Below, one piece after another: positions 1 through 6,426 of a stretch of DNA of 9,804 nucleotides (the first letter of the stretch is position 1; each line of letters begins with the position of its first letter). The notes below the pieces were generated by a model. It had not been told where the DNA came from, searched no databases, and saw nothing but the letters and a program-made list of their open reading frames with translations. The stretch is from Pseudobdellovibrionaceae bacterium. GTDB lineage: Bacteria > Bdellovibrionota > Bdellovibrionia > Bdellovibrionales > Bdellovibrionaceae. The DNA lies in the NCBI GenBank assembly GCA_947374445.1, contig CANCBY010000082.1, forward strand, positions 1 to 9,804, written 5' to 3'. A program made the position numbers and the translations under genes.

Positions 1-1390
1 TGAAAGGCCCTGACTCACCATCCAGCTTCAACCACTCAGCCATATCAAAAACAATTTTTTTATTGTTATCAATTCGAAGCATTCCATATTTGACAGCGCC
101 TTTAGCGACTTGCTCTGCCACCAAATCTATCTCTTTCGCATCCCACTCATTGGCATAACGCTGAAGATATTGTTCTTTCACCATGGCTTCCATGTTTTTT
201 ACCAACGTGAGTAGAGGAACAATGTTGCCTTTGCGGGAGCTCATCGCTCCGTCTGGCAGCTCAACAAAATTGTACTGCAAGTGAAAGCAATCTTTTGCTT
301 GTTCAAATCCCAAAGTCTCTAAAACTTTAAAGACTTGTTTAAAGTGCAAAGCTTGCCTCATATCAACGACGTAAACAGATTTTTCAATTTTAAAGTCGTT
401 GAATTTTCGGCGCGCGAGCTCAATGTCTTTGGTAGCGTAAAGGCCTGTGCCATCTTTTTTTAGCAAAAGACAAAACCCAAGTTTTTCCGCCTCAAGATCC
501 ATACCTATAGCACCTTGGCTCTCGATCAACTTGCCTTCTTGAAAAAGTTTTTTAATGTATTTCACTGAATCCGAATCGACGTCAGACTCCCAATACCAAG
601 AATCAAACTTTACATCGGCCCAAGTGTAGACTTTTTTCATGAGCTCAATCGACCACTCGCGGGTCTCTTTCCAGAGCTCAAAATATTCACCCGATTTGCT
701 CTCAAGCTGATGCAAAATCATGGTCAAGGTCTCGCGATTTTTTGCTTCGTTGGGAGTCCCGGTCTCGTCTTCGAGCTTGTTGTTACCCATCGAGTACATG
801 CGCCCCAGCCATTCCCCTTTGCCAGTCGCAGGCGGAGCTTCGGTATTATGAAACTTCATGTACCACAAACATTTGGCGACATGAGTGCCTACGTCACCGG
901 GAAAGGTCGAGCTCACAATGTCGTAACCTGAGTATTTCAAAATACGAATTAAAGCATCGCCAAGGCAAAGGTTTCGCATATGACCCACATGCAATTCTTT
1001 GTGAGTGTTTGGCTGCGAAAATTCAACCATCGTGCGCTGAGTGCTCTCAGTCAGCGACTTTTTAAAGTGTAGTCCCGCCTGGATGGGCGCTAGCAAATGG
1101 GCACCCAAGGCTTGAGGAGTAAAACTAATATTTAGATAAGGACCTACGGCTTCAACTTTACTGATAACCGCATCTGGCTGAATCTTAAGCTTCAATTCAT
1201 TTGCAATCTGCGGCGGGCCTTTTTTGAGCGCTTTTGCTAGCGGAAAACAACCAAAGGCCAAATCGCCCAAATCAGGGTTCGGTGGCTCGACTAAAAAATC
1301 GTAGACTTCAGAGACAGCAACAACACCCTCCATTTTTTGGCTGATGAGTTCAGAGACATACTTTCGCAAAGAATCATGTAAAGTTCGCAT
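1..1390 (-). CDS. argS: Arginyl-tRNA synthetase, 3' end cut by window edge
   Basis: Class I aminoacyl-tRNA synthetase that charges tRNA-Arg in the cytoplasm. An open frame runs from ATG at 1390 to the window edge, giving 463 codons. Residues about 1-110 fit the N-terminal domain that contacts the tRNA D-loop (PNPDLGDLAFGCF near 37-49). The class I HIGH motif is HVGH at 134-137, inside VEFSQPNTHKELHVGHMRN. The KMSKS-type loop is MSSRKGN at 383-389, a form typical of ArgS. The frame is still open at LDGESGPF, so the helical anticodon-binding (DALR) domain lies outside the window. No good Shine-Dalgarno precedes the ATG (upstream bases are TATAGTGGCCAA), so translation may rely on a very short or absent leader. 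The protease gene upstream on the same strand is insulated by a terminator ending only about 15 bases before this start. Identity is very secure; only the leader arrangement is uncertain. Confidence 0.96.
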   Translation of the reverse strand, partial: MRTLHDSLRKYVSELISQKMEGVVAVSEVYDFLVEPPNPDLGDLAFGCFPLAKALKKGPPQIANELKLKIQPDAVISKVEAVGPYLNISFTPQALGAHLLAPIQAGLHFKKSLTESTQRTMVEFSQPNTHKELHVGHMRNLCLGDALIRILKYSGYDIVSSTFPGDVGTHVAKCLWYMKFHNTEAPPATGKGEWLGRMYSMGNNKLEDETGTPNEAKNRETLTMILHQLESKSGEYFELWKETREWSIELMKKVYTWADVKFDSWYWESDVDSDSVKYIKKLFQEGKLIESQGAIGMDLEAEKLGFCLLLKKDGTGLYATKDIELARRKFNDFKIEKSVYVVDMRQALHFKQVFKVLETLGFEQAKDCFHLQYNFVELPDGAMSSRKGNIVPLLTLVKNMEAMVKEQYLQRYANEWDAKEIDLVAEQVAKGAVKYGMLRIDNNKKIVFDMAEWLKLDGESGPF

Positions 1391-1396
1391 TTGGCC

Positions 1397-1425
1397 ACTA
1401 TAAAGAAAAACACCCGAGGGGTCAC
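1397..1425 (-). promoter_or_regulatory. Possible argS promoter overlapping the upstream terminator
   Basis: On the minus strand a TATAGT hexamer (1397-1402) matches the sigma-70 -10 consensus at 5 of 6 positions. GTGACC at 1420-1425 matches the -35 consensus at 4 of 6, with a 17-base spacer. The predicted start would fall within a few bases of the argS ATG at 1390, implying a leaderless or nearly leaderless mRNA, which fits the missing Shine-Dalgarno. The -35 lies across the loop of the protease terminator hairpin. The element match is visible; promoter activity is inference. Confidence 0.35.
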
Positions 1426-1435
1426 CTCGGGTGTT
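1401..1435 (-). terminator. Rho-independent terminator of the S8 protease gene
   Basis: A perfect 11-bp stem (1409-1419 with 1425-1435) closes a 5-base loop. On the minus strand it is followed by TTTTTCTTTA, a proper U-tract. It lies about 70 bases past the protease stop. On the plus strand the hairpin is followed by A residues, so it is directional and serves the minus-strand protease transcript. It sits directly upstream of argS. Confidence 0.88.
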
Positions 1436-1505
1436 AAAAAAAATCAATATTTTTTACTTAGTTCATCTAAACCGACTAGCAATCGGCTTCTAAATCAGCA
1501 CCTTA

Positions 1506-3182
1506 TCAACGTGGTGGCGCCTCTTTAAGTGCCATAGAAGCCTGAACGGCCTTTTGTGCGTTCACGATTCCAGAACCGTACTCATTTTGAGTGTTCGGTT
1601 GCTTAGGAGTCGCTGTCGACTTCAAAATGCTTTTCACTTGAGCCGGCGTTAAGTTTTTATTAGCAGTTCTCATCAAAGCTACAACTCCCGCCACATGGGG
1701 TGTTGCCATCGAAGTGCCAGCAAAAGAAGCATAGTCTGTTGCGATGGTCTGCATCGACGCGCTCACATTTTGGCCTTGATCCAACAACGCTTTGGCTTGC
1801 AAGCCGCTTGTTTGCTCAACCATAACCACCGGGATCGCCACTATCGATCCATCTTGAGTCAATGCTCCTTGCAGCAGCCCTGGCTCGTTATTGTAAACAA
1901 CAACTCCAGCAGCTCCGGCAGCAATCGCATTTTTAACTTTGTCACCAAAAGCAATTTCACCACGGCTGATGAGAGCAAACTTGCCCTTCACTGCGCTCGT
2001 AAAGTCACCTGGCTTACCAAGCCCCGAAACAACTAGATCATTTGAGATGGCCACTTTAACTTCTGGCGATCCAGAAAAAGTGCTGCTCAAAACTGACTTG
2101 CTATTTAAATTAACTTTTGATTCGCGGCCGGTTCCTTGTGGCACGCTTGAAATCACATCAACACCTGGAGCCACAATAGCGAGCTCTGGTCCCCATTGCG
2201 AAAACTTAGCTTTAGTCAATGTGTTATCAATGGCACCCACAGCAACGACAGTTGGAAATGCTCCTGGATAACTAATTTTGTTAGTTCCATCGTTTCCGCT
2301 GGCAGCAACAATAGAGATACCCGCTTTAGCAACAGCTTCAGCCGCTCGACGCTCAGCTGCCGTCGGAGCCGGGCCACCTAAGGACATACTGACCACATCA
2401 ACTTTTTCATCGATGGCCCAGTTCATTCCGGCTGCCACCGCGATGTTGGAGCAACCTTGCTCACCACACACACGACCCATCAAAAGTTTTGCTTGAGGAG
2501 CAACTCCCGAAAATCCATCACCGAGTTCAACACCTGCAATCGTTCCAGAACAGTGAGTTCCATGACCAACAACATCCACGAAAGGATATGGAGATCCACC
2601 CTCACCAGTAAAATCACGGCCCTTTTCAAAATTGTCTTTCAGCGCCGGATGATCTTTATCAATTCCAGTATCTAGCACCATCACACGTGAGGCTTGGCCT
2701 TTATTACCTTGCGACCAAACTTGAGGAGCGTTCACTGCCAAAATCCCCCATGGCGTGTTGCTGCTCAAAATGCTCTTTGCACTGACAGTTCTGTTGAGAT
2801 CATAAGACCAAGCTTGAGTGCGAACGTAGCCTTGCACCGGGCGAGGAGATGGATGAAAAATTTCTTTTTCAACCAAAGCAACTAAGCCTGATTTTTTAAG
2901 TTCTTCGATTTGTGACATATTATCAGCATCAATGACAACAGACTGGATGTGTTCAAGCGAGCCTTGAACCTGCACCCCAGCTTTAGAAAAAGGAGTAACC
3001 ACTCCCGCTCCCGAAACTGATTGAATTTGTATATCCCCAAGATTTCGAGCACCAGCTAATACTTGCTGATGAGTTTGATTGAAGACGTTCTTGTCTTTCA
3101 TGATCACTAAATATCTCTCTGCGAACGCCGTTTGCGCTAACATAAGAGATACGAGTATGGCTGCTTTCATTCTGAATTGCAT
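1506..3182 (-). CDS. Secreted subtilisin-family (S8) serine protease with PA domain
   Basis: An exported serine endopeptidase of 558 residues. Residues 1-21 are a signal peptide ending QTAFA. Residues about 22-110 resemble an inhibitor I9-type propeptide (RYLVIMKDKNVF, ending ALVEKEIFHP) that would fold and then be removed. The mature subtilase starts near PWGILAVNAPQVW (144-156). The catalytic triad is Asp171 (VLDTGID), His207 (GHGTHCSGT) and Ser491 (GTSMATPHVAGV), with oxyanion Asn297 (ASGND). Between the Asn and Ser blocks, about residues 365-480, is a protease-associated (PA) domain (KFALISRGEIAFGDKV, AAGAAGVVVYNN), a common substrate-access insert in larger subtilases. The protein ends soon after the core, so it has no C-terminal sorting or repeat domain. 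Start choice: GGAGGGG at 3188-3194 lies 5 bases before ATG 3182, favouring it over Met5. All catalytic residues are present. Family is certain; substrate is unknown. Confidence 0.96.
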   Translation of the reverse strand: MQFRMKAAILVSLMLAQTAFAERYLVIMKDKNVFNQTHQQVLAGARNLGDIQIQSVSGAGVVTPFSKAGVQVQGSLEHIQSVVIDADNMSQIEELKKSGLVALVEKEIFHPSPRPVQGYVRTQAWSYDLNRTVSAKSILSSNTPWGILAVNAPQVWSQGNKGQASRVMVLDTGIDKDHPALKDNFEKGRDFTGEGGSPYPFVDVVGHGTHCSGTIAGVELGDGFSGVAPQAKLLMGRVCGEQGCSNIAVAAGMNWAIDEKVDVVSMSLGGPAPTAAERRAAEAVAKAGISIVAASGNDGTNKISYPGAFPTVVAVGAIDNTLTKAKFSQWGPELAIVAPGVDVISSVPQGTGRESKVNLNSKSVLSSTFSGSPEVKVAISNDLVVSGLGKPGDFTSAVKGKFALISRGEIAFGDKVKNAIAAGAAGVVVYNNEPGLLQGALTQDGSIVAIPVVMVEQTSGLQAKALLDQGQNVSASMQTIATDYASFAGTSMATPHVAGVVALMRTANKNLTPAQVKSILKSTATPKQPNTQNEYGSGIVNAQKAVQASMALKEAPPR

Positions 3183-3304
3183 GTGTTCCCCTCCGTGTGA
3201 GCACTAAGTCCACCAAGAGATTTTTGCTCCTACAACTATTTGTTTTTTTATTTTTTTACTTTTGTTAGTGTTTTTAAATCGATGCGAATGAAATTTTCAG
3301 ATGG

Positions 3305-3331
3305 TCTAGCTCAGCAAGACACTGGGCTAGA
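3305..3331. repeat. Inverted repeat, 10-bp arms, 7-base loop
   Basis: The arms TCTAGCTCAG (3305-3314) and CTGGGCTAGA (3322-3331) are complementary except for one position, which would be a G-U pair in plus-strand RNA. The loop is CAAGACA. No U-tract follows, so it is not a typical terminator. It could be a protein-binding site or an RNA hairpin. Confidence 0.6.
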
Positions 3332-3351
3332 AACTACAAGCACTAGAGCTC

Positions 3352-3376
3352 GCAGTATAAATTTTATTTATACTGC
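3352..3376. promoter_or_regulatory. Perfect 10-bp inverted repeat, operator-like
   Basis: GCAGTATAAA (3352-3361) and TTTATACTGC (3367-3376) are perfect inverse complements around a 5-base AT spacer, making a 25-base near-palindrome. The geometry (10-bp half-sites, centre-to-centre about 15 bp) suits a dimeric helix-turn-helix regulator. Each arm also contains a -10-like hexamer (TATACT on either strand), so a bound regulator could block divergent promoters. Symmetry is directly visible; the operator role is inferred. Confidence 0.5.
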
Positions 3377-3431
3377 ACTGAAATTTTAATTCTCAAAATG
3401 CAGCTCATTAAAAATATGCAACCCTGAAGCG

Positions 3432-3446
3432 CGGCATTAATTGCCG
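3432..3446. repeat. Small hairpin, 5-bp arms
   Basis: CGGCA (3432-3436) and TGCCG (3442-3446) surround the loop TTAAT. It is short enough to be chance alone, but it lies directly before the long inverted repeat in the phosphoesterase upstream region. Confidence 0.4.
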
Positions 3447-3450
3447 TGCC

Positions 3451-3504
3451 GAGTAGAGCCCTTTCATCTTTGACCACAACCAAGATCTGCGGAAGGCTCT
3501 ACTC
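3451..3504 (+). repeat. Long-range inverted repeat upstream of phosphoesterase
   Basis: GAGTAGAGCC (3451-3460) and GGCTCTACTC (3495-3504) are a perfect 10-bp inverted repeat 34 bases apart. A second nested pair, ATCTT (3466-3470) with AAGAT (3482-3486), would extend the fold. The right arm ends 10 bases before the GAGGTG ribosome-binding site at 3515-3520. If transcribed, this would be a leader RNA stem close to the start codon at 3525. Confidence 0.55.
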
Positions 3505-3524
3505 AATTCAAAGTGAGGTGCTAA

Positions 3525-4412
3525 ATGCTAAGTCGATCGAAAATAAAGTCCACCACTGTGGCAAGTCTGAATTTAATCCGATGCCTAAGCCTAATAAGTC
3601 TCTGGACTTTAGTTCTGGGAATTTCATCAGCGCAGGCCGCACCCAAACCGCATTTTTCAAAAGTACTGCTCGTTGTTTTTGAAAATACTGATTTTGATGT
3701 CGCAATGAAAAACCCTCTCTTAAGTCAATTTGCTCAGCAAGGTGTTCTTTTCGATCACTTCTCTGGGGCCACCCACCCTTCACAAGGAAACTACATCGCC
3801 ATGATTGGCGGCAGCAGTTTTGGAATTCACAGCGACAGCAACATAGACCTTGATAAATCCCATTTAGGTGACCAGTTAGAAAAGAACGGAATGGACTGGA
3901 GACTTTACGCAGAAGATCTACCGAGCCCCTGCTATGTTGGCACTTCCAAGGGAAAGTACTATCGCAAACACGTTCCCTTTTTGAGCTTCACAAATGTAAC
4001 TAAAAATCCTCAGCGCTGCGCCAATGTCGTCGATACTACAACATTGATTAGTGATTTGAGCTCATTCAGCCTAGCCAGCTATAATATGATTGTTCCAAAT
4101 ATCGTCAATGATGGTCATGACGGTGGAGTCAAAGCGATTCAAAAATGGTCTCAAGAAAATCTAGTTCCCTTTCTTGCTATCCCTAAAAATCTTGAAGACA
4201 CATTGGTTGTTCTTACTTTTGATGAGTCGGACTCTTTCTTCTCAAATCATATCTACACCGTGATGATCGGGGCCGGCCTGACTCCTAACACAGTCAACTC
4301 ACAGCCGGTAACCCACACCGATGTCCTCGCTCTCATTCAAAAAGAGTGGAGCCTCGGACGCTTGCCAGGACAAGATAAGACCACCGAAATTAAAAATTTG
4401 TGGAAAGACTAA
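3525..4412 (+). CDS. Secreted phosphoesterase, acid phosphatase / phospholipase C-like (PF04185 type)
   Basis: A 295-residue exported enzyme likely to hydrolyse phosphate mono- or diesters in the periplasm or outside the cell. The signal peptide is long (about 1-39) and ends ISSAQA. Family hallmarks appear in order: Glu53-Asn54 in VVFENTD (metal site), HPSQGNYIAMIGG at 84-96 (active-site region), YYRKHVPFLSF near 145-155, PNIVNDGHDGG at 191-201 (Asp/His ligands) and LVVLTFDES at 227-235 (Asp233, Glu234). HTDVLALI near 264-271 fits the C-terminal core. The length matches the compact acid phosphatases of the family, not the much longer phospholipase C enzymes. GAGGTG (3515-3520) sits 4 bases before the ATG. 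It is probably co-transcribed with the next two genes (gaps 49 and 96 bases). The family is secure; choosing phosphatase over phospholipase activity from sequence alone is not. Confidence 0.9.
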   Translation: MLSRSKIKSTTVASLNLIRCLSLISLWTLVLGISSAQAAPKPHFSKVLLVVFENTDFDVAMKNPLLSQFAQQGVLFDHFSGATHPSQGNYIAMIGGSSFGIHSDSNIDLDKSHLGDQLEKNGMDWRLYAEDLPSPCYVGTSKGKYYRKHVPFLSFTNVTKNPQRCANVVDTTTLISDLSSFSLASYNMIVPNIVNDGHDGGVKAIQKWSQENLVPFLAIPKNLEDTLVVLTFDESDSFFSNHIYTVMIGAGLTPNTVNSQPVTHTDVLALIQKEWSLGRLPGQDKTTEIKNLWKD

Positions 4413-4461
4413 CATTAGCTCATTGACAATAAACTGACCCACAACTCACCTAGGAGTTTCG

Positions 4462-4731
4462 ATGACAAAAATCATTTTATCTTTTTCTCTCCTGTTTGCA
4501 TTCAGCTCTGGCGCTTATGCTGCAGCAAAAAATCCTTGTGAAAAAATTCGTGAAGCCTGCAACAGCGCAGGTTTTATGCCCGGCGAAGCCAGCACCAACA
4601 AAGGCCTCGTTAAAAACTGTCTTTCAGTCCTCATGAAAGGTGGCTCCGTGCCTGGTATCACGGCCTCTAACGAAGACATCCAAGCTTGCAAAGACAATCG
4701 CGCGGCAAAACGCGCCCGCAGCAAAAAGTAA
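4462..4731 (+). CDS. Small secreted four-cysteine protein
   Basis: An 89-residue protein with a clear signal peptide (1-20, ending SSGAYA) and a mature part of about 69 residues. Four cysteines (26, 33, 53, 76) are spaced so that two intrachain disulfides are plausible after export. The mature sequence has the pattern NPCEKIREAC-AGF, then GLVKNC, then IQACK, which I associate with small uncharacterised secreted proteins found in several Gram-negative groups; I cannot name a function. The C-terminus is strongly basic (RAAKRARSKK), so it may touch nucleic acid, LPS or acidic surfaces. AGGAG (4452-4456) lies 5 bases before the ATG. It is 49 bases after the phosphoesterase and 96 before the hydrolase, on the same strand, and is probably part of that unit. 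Confidence 0.85.
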   Translation: MTKIILSFSLLFAFSSGAYAAAKNPCEKIREACNSAGFMPGEASTNKGLVKNCLSVLMKGGSVPGITASNEDIQACKDNRAAKRARSKK

Positions 4732-4815
4732 TCATTCAAACGTAACGTATTGACTCAAAAAAAGACCGCCTACCTCGTATTGGCGCAAATCTTGGAACCA
4801 TTCTCTTGTGTCAAC

Positions 4816-4821
4816 AAAGGA
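4816..4821 (+). promoter_or_regulatory. Ribosome-binding site that sets the hydrolase start
   Basis: AAAGGA lies 6 bases before ATG 4828. The frame is open further upstream to a TTG at 4750, but that start has no Shine-Dalgarno and would put 26 residues before the signal peptide. The site therefore supports 4828. Confidence 0.75.
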
Positions 4822-4827
4822 TGGTTT

Positions 4828-6252
4828 ATGAAACGCTTAAATTCGAATTGGGCCCTTCTTGCTGTCAATCTACTGGTCATATCTGCGCCAAGTTTGTCTT
4901 GGGCTTCCGGCCCAAGCTGCCAGCAGGTACTCCTAGAGATTACGGCCACCGAGCAAAACCCTAAGCTCCAAAGCGCCGAAAACAAGACCGATTGGAATAG
5001 CGACAAGTCATTTCTCGAAGCTCTCCAAAAAAAGGAATCGATGGGCCAGGTGCAATCCTTCTTTTCTGAAGAGTTTCAAACTCAGTTTTACTATACAGCA
5101 ACAGGAATTCCAGATCACAAAGGCCAACCACGAATGATCGATCCTGATTCAAAGGCTGTCGTTCTCTTCATCCATGGTTCGGGCACAATGAAATCAAGCG
5201 GACGAAATTTTATCCCTAACATGAACACAGTCGCAAAATTAGGCTACACCGGAATTAGCATCGACCTCCCATTTCATGGCAATGGTCCTCGCGATGAAGC
5301 CTTCAACAATCCAGATTATTTTATGAAATGGCTTCGTAACATTGTCCGCAACATTGAAAAGTCAGGTAAGCCTGTCATTATGGCGGGCCATTCTTTCGGT
5401 CCTGATGTGATTCTAGAATTCGACACTCGTTACCCCAAGGTCCTCGCAGGGTACGCAGCACTCAGTCCGGCCAGCTTCAACAAGGAGCTCGACAAGTGGT
5501 ATCAGAATTACACATCAAAAATGAATTTCGGCGGTGACGTTGCCGAGAATGAGGCCGGTGGAATTTGGGCTGGAGCTGTTTCGTCAAAGTTCCTGTGGCA
5601 CAAAAGCAAACTTGCTGACCCAACTGTGATCAATCCCAATAAACGAGCTCGCATCCTCAGTGGCAATCGCGAAGAATACGTACCAGCGCCTCTCGGCGGC
5701 CCTGGCAATACTCCGATTGGTGAAAACACCTATGATGTCTCGGTGCCTCTACGCAAAATGTTTAAAAATGCTGTCATCACCGTTGAACCAGGAATCGGTC
5801 ACTATCTTTTCGATCACATCGATAGCGATGGATACAATGTTGTCACTCGTGAGGTCATGCTCGCATTAGGTGAAAACCCCGCCGACTATAAAAAAATAAC
5901 AGAAGAAATTCGCATAAGGGACAATAACCATACTGCGGCAGAAGCCTTAAAAATCAAGTACGCACAAGACTCTCAATTTAGAGCCTGGGCCACAATTCGC
6001 TTTGGCGAAAATCAAGTCTTCAAACTTGCAAGCCGGCAAAACGATGCTCTCGCAAAAAAAATAATGGACGAGTACATTATCGCTCTCAAAATGAGAGAAG
6101 AATCTATTTTTCTAAAAATTCTATCGGCCAAGGAAACTGAGCCCGAATTTTATGCAAAATACAAAGACTTCCTTGATAAAGCCAATCCAAAGCGATTCGA
6201 CTCAGCCCTCTTCATACCCTACCTCAACATGGTCCTTAACAAGCTAAACTAG
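4828..6252 (+). CDS. Secreted alpha/beta-hydrolase with C-terminal extension
   Basis: A 474-residue exported serine hydrolase, probably an esterase, lipase or amidase. The signal peptide covers about 1-26 (PSLSWA). The fold core begins near 105. HGSG at 116-119 supplies the oxyanion hole, GHSFG at 187-191 carries nucleophile Ser189, and His325 in GIGHYLFDH is the likely catalytic base. The acid is less clear, with Glu282 or Glu283 in SGNREEYVP as candidates. DLPFHGNG at 146-153 is typical after strand 4. Residues about 215-270 would be the lid. Usual family members are about 280-320 residues. Here an N-terminal stretch (27-104) and about 125 residues after the catalytic His (350-474, charged and helix-rich) are extra and match nothing I recognise. 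Earlier in-frame TTG 4750 is rejected on ribosome-binding-site grounds. It is the last gene before a hairpin at 6281. Confidence 0.88.
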   Translation: MKRLNSNWALLAVNLLVISAPSLSWASGPSCQQVLLEITATEQNPKLQSAENKTDWNSDKSFLEALQKKESMGQVQSFFSEEFQTQFYYTATGIPDHKGQPRMIDPDSKAVVLFIHGSGTMKSSGRNFIPNMNTVAKLGYTGISIDLPFHGNGPRDEAFNNPDYFMKWLRNIVRNIEKSGKPVIMAGHSFGPDVILEFDTRYPKVLAGYAALSPASFNKELDKWYQNYTSKMNFGGDVAENEAGGIWAGAVSSKFLWHKSKLADPTVINPNKRARILSGNREEYVPAPLGGPGNTPIGENTYDVSVPLRKMFKNAVITVEPGIGHYLFDHIDSDGYNVVTREVMLALGENPADYKKITEEIRIRDNNHTAAEALKIKYAQDSQFRAWATIRFGENQVFKLASRQNDALAKKIMDEYIIALKMREESIFLKILSAKETEPEFYAKYKDFLDKANPKRFDSALFIPYLNMVLNKLN

Positions 6253-6280
6253 TAGTTTCTAAAAATCCTAACTCTGTCCG

Positions 6281-6310
6281 GCCCTGCTGCAAAGCAGGGC
6301 TATCTATTTT
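6281..6310 (+). terminator. Probable terminator after the hydrolase
   Basis: GCCCTGCT (6281-6288) and AGCAGGGC (6293-6300) form a perfect 8-bp GC-rich stem capped by GCAA, a GNRA tetraloop. The downstream tail TATCTATTTT is only partly U-rich, so efficiency may be moderate. It lies 29 bases after the hydrolase stop. Confidence 0.65.
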
Positions 6311-6386
6311 GCTAGAGCTGTCCGATTTGCGAACTCCGAACCCATTCTCTGCGCGATTCTGTGTGCATTCTTTTTGATAACCGATC

Positions 6387-6422
6387 TCTCCGTTACCCGA
6401 ACACCTACCCTAACAACGGAGA
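6387..6422 (+). promoter_or_regulatory. Possible hairpin hiding the ribosome-binding site
   Basis: TCTCCGTT (6387-6394) is the exact inverse complement of AACGGAGA (6415-6422), with a 20-base loop. The right arm contains the GGAG that serves ATG 6427. Pairing in the mRNA would mask the ribosome-binding site. The complementarity is visible; a regulatory effect is inferred and the loop is large. Confidence 0.4.
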
Positions 6423-6426
6423 AAAC

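Larger units (their letters stand above)
3183..3524. other. Divergent intergenic region, protease / phosphoesterase
   Basis: This 342-base gap lies between two divergently transcribed genes and must hold both promoters. No convincing gene is visible: the short open frames lack ribosome-binding sites and recognisable protein. Near the protease side (3243-3275) is a cluster of T-tracts (two runs of seven T separated by one A, then shorter runs), which are A-tracts on the protease strand and may bend DNA or act as an UP-like element. The rest contains four separate inverted repeats, listed individually. I could not assign clean -35/-10 pairs to either gene. Confidence 0.7.

Noticed and set aside
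1466..1490. Second weak hairpin (CCGA/TCGG) on the protease side of the 1409-1435 terminator.
   Set aside because: It has only four to five base pairs and no adjacent U-tract; the neighbouring 11-bp hairpin fully explains termination.
3243..3275. Clustered T-tracts considered as a terminator for an unseen plus-strand transcript.
   Set aside because: No stable hairpin precedes them; they are better read as A-tracts upstream of the protease gene.
3446..3682. Plus-strand open frame of 78 codons starting with GTG upstream of the phosphoesterase.
   Set aside because: It has no ribosome-binding site, overlaps the phosphoesterase in another frame, and its protein is not family-like.
4423..4451. 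Perfect -35 consensus TTGACA (4423-4428) between the phosphoesterase and the small cysteine protein.
   Set aside because: No acceptable -10 hexamer lies 16-18 bases downstream, and read-through from the phosphoesterase is a simpler source of expression.
4750..4827. In-frame 26-codon N-terminal extension of the alpha/beta-hydrolase from TTG 4750.
   Set aside because: It has no Shine-Dalgarno and would bury the signal peptide; AAAGGA before ATG 4828 fits better.
6361..6426. In-frame 22-codon extension of the collagen-like lipoprotein from GTG 6361.
   Set aside because: It lacks a ribosome-binding site and would precede a clear signal peptide; GGAG before ATG 6427 is well placed.
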